From positions 1 through 64,000 of the forward strand of contig NZ_PGGU01000006.1 of NCBI RefSeq assembly GCF_002872075.1: DNA of 64,000 bases. Reading direction: 5' to 3'. The notes beneath the pieces are model-generated. The model saw only the letters and a program-made list of their open reading frames with translations, did not search any database and was not told where the DNA came from. Below, in pieces: positions 61,103 through 64,000 of this stretch; the stretch's first letter is position 1; each line of letters starts with the position of its first letter. The translations under genes and the position numbers were made by a program. The DNA comes from Microbacterium aurantiacum. Lineage in GTDB: Bacteria > Actinomycetota > Actinomycetes > Actinomycetales > Microbacteriaceae.

Positions 61103-61108
61103 TAGTGT
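61103..61108 (+). promoter_or_regulatory. putative -10 box upstream of the second DEAD-box gene
   Basis: TAGTGT ends 7 nt before an ATG at 61116 that is in frame with the helicase, and about 166 nt before the canonical start. Either a leaderless N-terminal extension or a long leader is implied. Confidence 0.4.
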
Positions 61109-61274
61109 CATCCCGATGCCTCTCGCGAGAGCGAGACGTCTGCGTCGTCGACACGCTCCCGCGCCACTAGCTGGTTCTGGCCTTTTCGAACGGCGAAACG
61201 ATGCGCGATCCCGCGCCGTCGCCCACCTTCCGCACAGCGCCCCTGTTTGCGTGTGCACTCACGGAGATACATCT

Positions 61275-62636
61275 ATGACTTCCTTCCTCGACCTCGGCGT
61301 GCCCGCCGATCTCGCCGCCGTCCTCGCTGCGGACGGCAAGACCGAGGCGTTCGCCATCCAGCGCGACACCCTCCCCGACTCTCTCGCCGGCCGCGACCTC
61401 CTCGGCCGCGGCCGCACCGGCAGCGGCAAGACGATCGCATTCGCGCTGCCGCTCGTCGCCCGCCTCTCGGCGTCCTCCCGGACGACCCGCGCCGGTCACC
61501 CGCGCGGCCTCGTGCTCGCTCCGACCCGCGAGCTCGCCACCCAGATCGCCGCGACCATCGCGCCCCTCGCAGCAGCAGCAGGCCTCCGCGTCACCACCGT
61601 GTTCGGCGGCGTCAGCCAGCGTCCGCAGGAGCAGGCGCTGCGCAGCGGCGTCGACATCGTCGTGGCGTGCCCCGGCCGTCTCGAGGACCTCATGAAGCAG
61701 CGGGTCGTTCAGCTCGACGCGGTCGAGATCACCGTTCTCGACGAGGCCGACCACATGGCCGACCTCGGCTTCCTGCCCGGCGTCACCCGCATCCTCACCG
61801 CCACTCCCGCCGGCGGACAGCGTCTGCTGTTCAGCGCCACGCTCGACGGCGGCATCGACACGCTCGCGCGCCGGTTCCTCTCGAACGCGGTCAGCCACCA
61901 GGTCGACGAGGAGAGCGTGCCGGTCGGCGAGATGACGCACCGCGTGCTCGTCGTCGACTCCACCGACAACAAGACCACCCTGGTGCGCGAGCTCGCCTCC
62001 GGCACCGGCCGCCGCATCCTGTTCACCCGCACCAAGCACCAGGCCAAGAAGCTGGCCAAGCAGCTCACCGCCGCCGGCATCCCGGCTGTGGACCTGCACG
62101 GCAACCTGTCGCAGAACGCGCGTGAGCGCAACCTCGGCGCGTTCTCGTCGGCTCCGGAAGACGGTGGCGTGCGCGTGCTCGTCGCCACCGACGTCGCCGC
62201 TCGTGGTGTGCACGTGGACAACGTCGATCTGGTCGTGCACGTCGACCCGCCGATGGAGCACAAGGCGTACCTTCACCGCTCCGGTCGTACCGCTCGCGCT
62301 GGCGCTGCCGGAACCGTCGTCACCGTGGTTCTCCCCGAGCAGCGTCGTGACGTGAAGGACCTCCTCCGCAAGGCATCCATCACCGCACCGCTCGAAGACG
62401 TCACCGCCGGTGCCGTCAACGAACTCGTCGGAGAGCGCGCCGAGCACGTGCGCCCGGCGCCGATCGTCCAGCAGCAGCCGCAGCGTCAGGCGCCCAAGCA
62501 GCGTCCTGCCGGCGGCGTGGGCGCTCCCCCGGCCCGTTGCAGCCGCCGTCCCCGTCCTGCCGGTCAGGGCCAGGCGCAGGGCGCCGGGCGCGGTCAGGGC
62601 GGCGGCCAGGGCCGTCGTGGCTCGCAGGGGCGCTGA
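61275..62636 (+). CDS. DEAD-box RNA helicase with Gln/Gly/Arg-rich C-terminus
   Basis: A 453-residue DEAD-box helicase. Q motif FAIQRDT, motif I GRTGSGKT, Ia PTRELA, II DEAD, III SAT, IV region ILFTRTK, V ATDVAARGVH and VI HRSGRTAR are present; the GRTAR form differs from the usual GRTGR. After about residue 390 the chain is QPQRQAPKQRP then QGxGRGQGGGQGR, an RGG-like RNA-binding tail. The ATG at 61275 follows GGAG and fits the family. An in-frame ATG at 61116 would add a 53-residue Arg-rich extension. Confidence 0.93.
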   Translation: MTSFLDLGVPADLAAVLAADGKTEAFAIQRDTLPDSLAGRDLLGRGRTGSGKTIAFALPLVARLSASSRTTRAGHPRGLVLAPTRELATQIAATIAPLAAAAGLRVTTVFGGVSQRPQEQALRSGVDIVVACPGRLEDLMKQRVVQLDAVEITVLDEADHMADLGFLPGVTRILTATPAGGQRLLFSATLDGGIDTLARRFLSNAVSHQVDEESVPVGEMTHRVLVVDSTDNKTTLVRELASGTGRRILFTRTKHQAKKLAKQLTAAGIPAVDLHGNLSQNARERNLGAFSSAPEDGGVRVLVATDVAARGVHVDNVDLVVHVDPPMEHKAYLHRSGRTARAGAAGTVVTVVLPEQRRDVKDLLRKASITAPLEDVTAGAVNELVGERAEHVRPAPIVQQQPQRQAPKQRPAGGVGAPPARCSRRPRPAGQGQAQGAGRGQGGGQGRRGSQGR

Positions 62637-62647
62637 CCCCAGGCTCT

Positions 62648-62700
62648 GACTCGGGGTCCCGAGTCGCAGATGGCCGTCATCCTTCGTGGATGGCGGCCAT
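62648..62700. terminator. two tandem hairpins between convergent genes
   Basis: GACTCGG/CCGAGTC (62648-62665) forms a 7-8 bp hairpin, followed by a 13-bp stem with one U-G pair and a 5-nt loop (62670-62700). Together they separate the helicase and SRPBCC genes. Confidence 0.75.
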
Positions 62701-62740
62701 CGGCGTCTGCGGGTGGTGCGGACCGCGGTTCGCCCCGGCG

Positions 62741-63217
62741 TCAGCCGCGCACGGCCTCCAGGACCACCGGATCGGCGCATCCGCGGGCGAAACCGGCGAT
62801 GCGTCGCCGGATCTCGAAGCCGAGCACCCGCACGCCGATCCATTCGGCCATGGGCGCGAGCCAGGCCGGCCGGCAGGAGAAGTTGTACTTCCACACCGCG
62901 AGCGTGCCTGAACCCGATGACGCGGGCGAGAACCGCCAGCCGCCTCCGAACTTCGTGAAGAACCACGGGCCGTCCACCATCACCATGCCGACGTTCGTCG
63001 GAGGCGCATAGGAGACGTAGCGGCTGACCATCGAGAACCCGAGGCGCTGACGGGTGAAGGTGAGCACGTCCTTGCCCGCCGTCGTGGCGCCGTCGAGGAA
63101 CTGCTGCTCGCTGATGAACGGATCCCAGCGCCGGCGCACGCGACCGCTCGTCTGCGACACCGCGAACGCCGTCGCCGGATCCACCGGCACGACGATCTCG
63201 GCGCTGACGACGGGCAT
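62741..63217 (-). CDS. SRPBCC (polyketide cyclase/START-like) family protein
   Basis: A 158-residue SRPBCC protein: SAEIVVPVDPATAFAVSQT at the start and RRWDPFISEQQFLDGA in the first half, the helix-grip pattern of START-like ligand-binding proteins. No ligand can be named. The ATG at 63215-63217 lies 8 bp after the citrate synthase stop, so it is probably the distal gene of that operon. Confidence 0.88.
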   Translation of the reverse strand: MPVVSAEIVVPVDPATAFAVSQTSGRVRRRWDPFISEQQFLDGATTAGKDVLTFTRQRLGFSMVSRYVSYAPPTNVGMVMVDGPWFFTKFGGGWRFSPASSGSGTLAVWKYNFSCRPAWLAPMAEWIGVRVLGFEIRRRIAGFARGCADPVVLEAVRG

Positions 63218-63225
63218 CGCCGGAC

Positions 63226-64000
63226 TCAGAGCGTCCGGAACTGCCGCTCCGGCGACCCGGTGTACAGCTGCTGCGGGCGGCCGATCTTCGTCTGCGGATC
63301 GTTCTGCAGCTCGCGCCACTGGGCGAGCCAGCCGGGCAGCCGGCCGATCGCGAACAGCACGGTGAACATGCGGGTCGGGAAGCCCATCGCCTTGTAGATG
63401 ACGCCGGTGTAGAAGTCGACGTTCGGGTACAGGCGTCGCTCCCGGAAGTAGTCATCGGCGAGCGCGAGCTCTTCGAGTTCCTGGGCGAGGTCGAGCAGCG
63501 GATCGGTCACGCCGAGCTCGGCGAGGACCTCGCGGGCGGCATCCTTGACGAGCTTGGCGCGCGGGTCGTAGTTCTTGTAGACCCGGTGCCCGAAGCCCAT
63601 CAGCTTCACGCCCTCTTCCTTGTTCTTCACCCGGTCCACGAAACGGGACACGCTCTGCCCCGAGTCGCGGATCTGGCCGAGCATCGTCAGCACCGCCTCG
63701 TTCGCCCCGCCGTGCAGGGGGCCGGAGAGAGCCTGGATGCCGGCCGAGATCGACGCGAACTGGTTAGCGCCGGTCGATCCGACGAGGCGCACCGTCGACG
63801 TCGAGGCGTTCTGCTCGTGGTCCTCGTGCAGGATGAGCAGCAGCTCGAGCGCCTTCGACATCACCGGGTTGATCTCGTAGGGCTCGGAGTGCACGCCGAA
63901 GTTGAGCTTCAGGAAGTTGTCGACGAAGCTCAGTGAGTTGTCCGGGTAGAGGAAGGCCTGGCCGATGCTCTTCTTGTGCGCGTAGGCGGCGATGACCGGC
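63226..64000 (-). CDS. gltA: citrate synthase, C-terminal fragment
   Basis: The gene runs off the right edge; the last 258 codons are present. The frame stays open from 64000 to the stop at 63226. Catalytic residues are seen: His in ILHEDHEQNAS, His in GPLHGGANEAV, and Asp in LYPNVDFYTG, with MGFGHRVYKNYDPRA between. This fits type II (hexameric) citrate synthase, entry enzyme of the citric acid cycle. The stop is 8 bp before the SRPBCC gene. Confidence 0.97.
   Translation of the reverse strand, partial: PVIAAYAHKKSIGQAFLYPDNSLSFVDNFLKLNFGVHSEPYEINPVMSKALELLLILHEDHEQNASTSTVRLVGSTGANQFASISAGIQALSGPLHGGANEAVLTMLGQIRDSGQSVSRFVDRVKNKEEGVKLMGFGHRVYKNYDPRAKLVKDAAREVLAELGVTDPLLDLAQELEELALADDYFRERRLYPNVDFYTGVIYKAMGFPTRMFTVLFAIGRLPGWLAQWRELQNDPQTKIGRPQQLYTGSPERQFRTL

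Overview
The window is 64 kb of a high-GC Gram-positive (actinobacterial) chromosome. The evidence is the GC-rich codon use, the fused RmlC-RmlD protein, an AdnA-AdnB helicase-nuclease pair, actinobacterial families such as DUF3107, DUF3117 and UPF0182, class I BirA, actinobacterial-type DapD, and no outer-membrane or mycolate genes. The gene order and the teichoic-acid-like locus fit a Microbacteriaceae member, probably Microbacterium-like; that genus call is inference. I see no rRNA, prophage, insertion sequence or CRISPR array, and one tRNA gene.

Region by region. (1) 1-5.8 kb: dTDP-L-rhamnose synthesis (rmlA, rmlB, fused rmlCD), the start of an RgpF-type rhamnan gene at the left edge, and a large secreted protein with a lysozyme-like domain and four repeats. 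(2) 5.9-18.2 kb: cell-surface polymer genes (a GT4-like and a GT2 glycosyltransferase, an LCP ligase, four CDP-glycerol glycerophosphotransferase-like proteins including a tandem pair), interleaved with purE, purK, birA and a PH-domain membrane protein. (3) 18.2-23.7 kb: HtrA-type protease, PLP aminotransferase, nitrilase-family amidohydrolase, initiator tRNA-Met and an FAD protein. (4) 23.7-44 kb: a block whose gene content parallels the M. tuberculosis Rv3193c-Rv3211 neighbourhood: UPF0182, PDZ-Lon protease, Zincin_2 protein, an orphan leader-binding/ThiF-like protein, UvrD2-like helicase, NudC, AdnB, AdnA, DUF3107, ferritin-like protein and a DEAD-box helicase. (5) 44-51.2 kb: PHP phosphoesterase, EEP-family phosphatase, aminopeptidase P, a 53-residue membrane protein, an APH-like kinase, a glyoxalase-like protein and a secreted PAP2 phosphatase. 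(6) 51.2-61 kb: a block resembling Rv1201c-Rv1233c (stress membrane protein, MgtE-N/CBS, DUF1003, Mrp, TatB, O-methyltransferase, DUF3117, DapE, DapD) plus an alpha/beta hydrolase and a multi-span mannosyltransferase-like protein. (7) 61-64 kb: a second DEAD-box helicase, an SRPBCC protein and most of citrate synthase.

The main themes are cell-envelope polymer synthesis, lysine/diaminopimelate synthesis, DNA repair, RNA remodelling and membrane proteolysis. Transcription signals are unusually readable. At 16 start codons a TANNNT hexamer lies 6-7 nt upstream, as expected for leaderless mRNAs, and several gene junctions carry perfect 13-17 bp hairpins with 3-5 nt loops and little or no T-tract. 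No clear novel defence or mobile system is present. The best candidates for undescribed biology are the orphan RRE/ThiF-like protein beside two proteases, the divergent tandem glycerophosphotransferases, the phased dyads before purK, the hairpin over a GTG start at 18.18 kb, and the long leaders of both DEAD-box genes.
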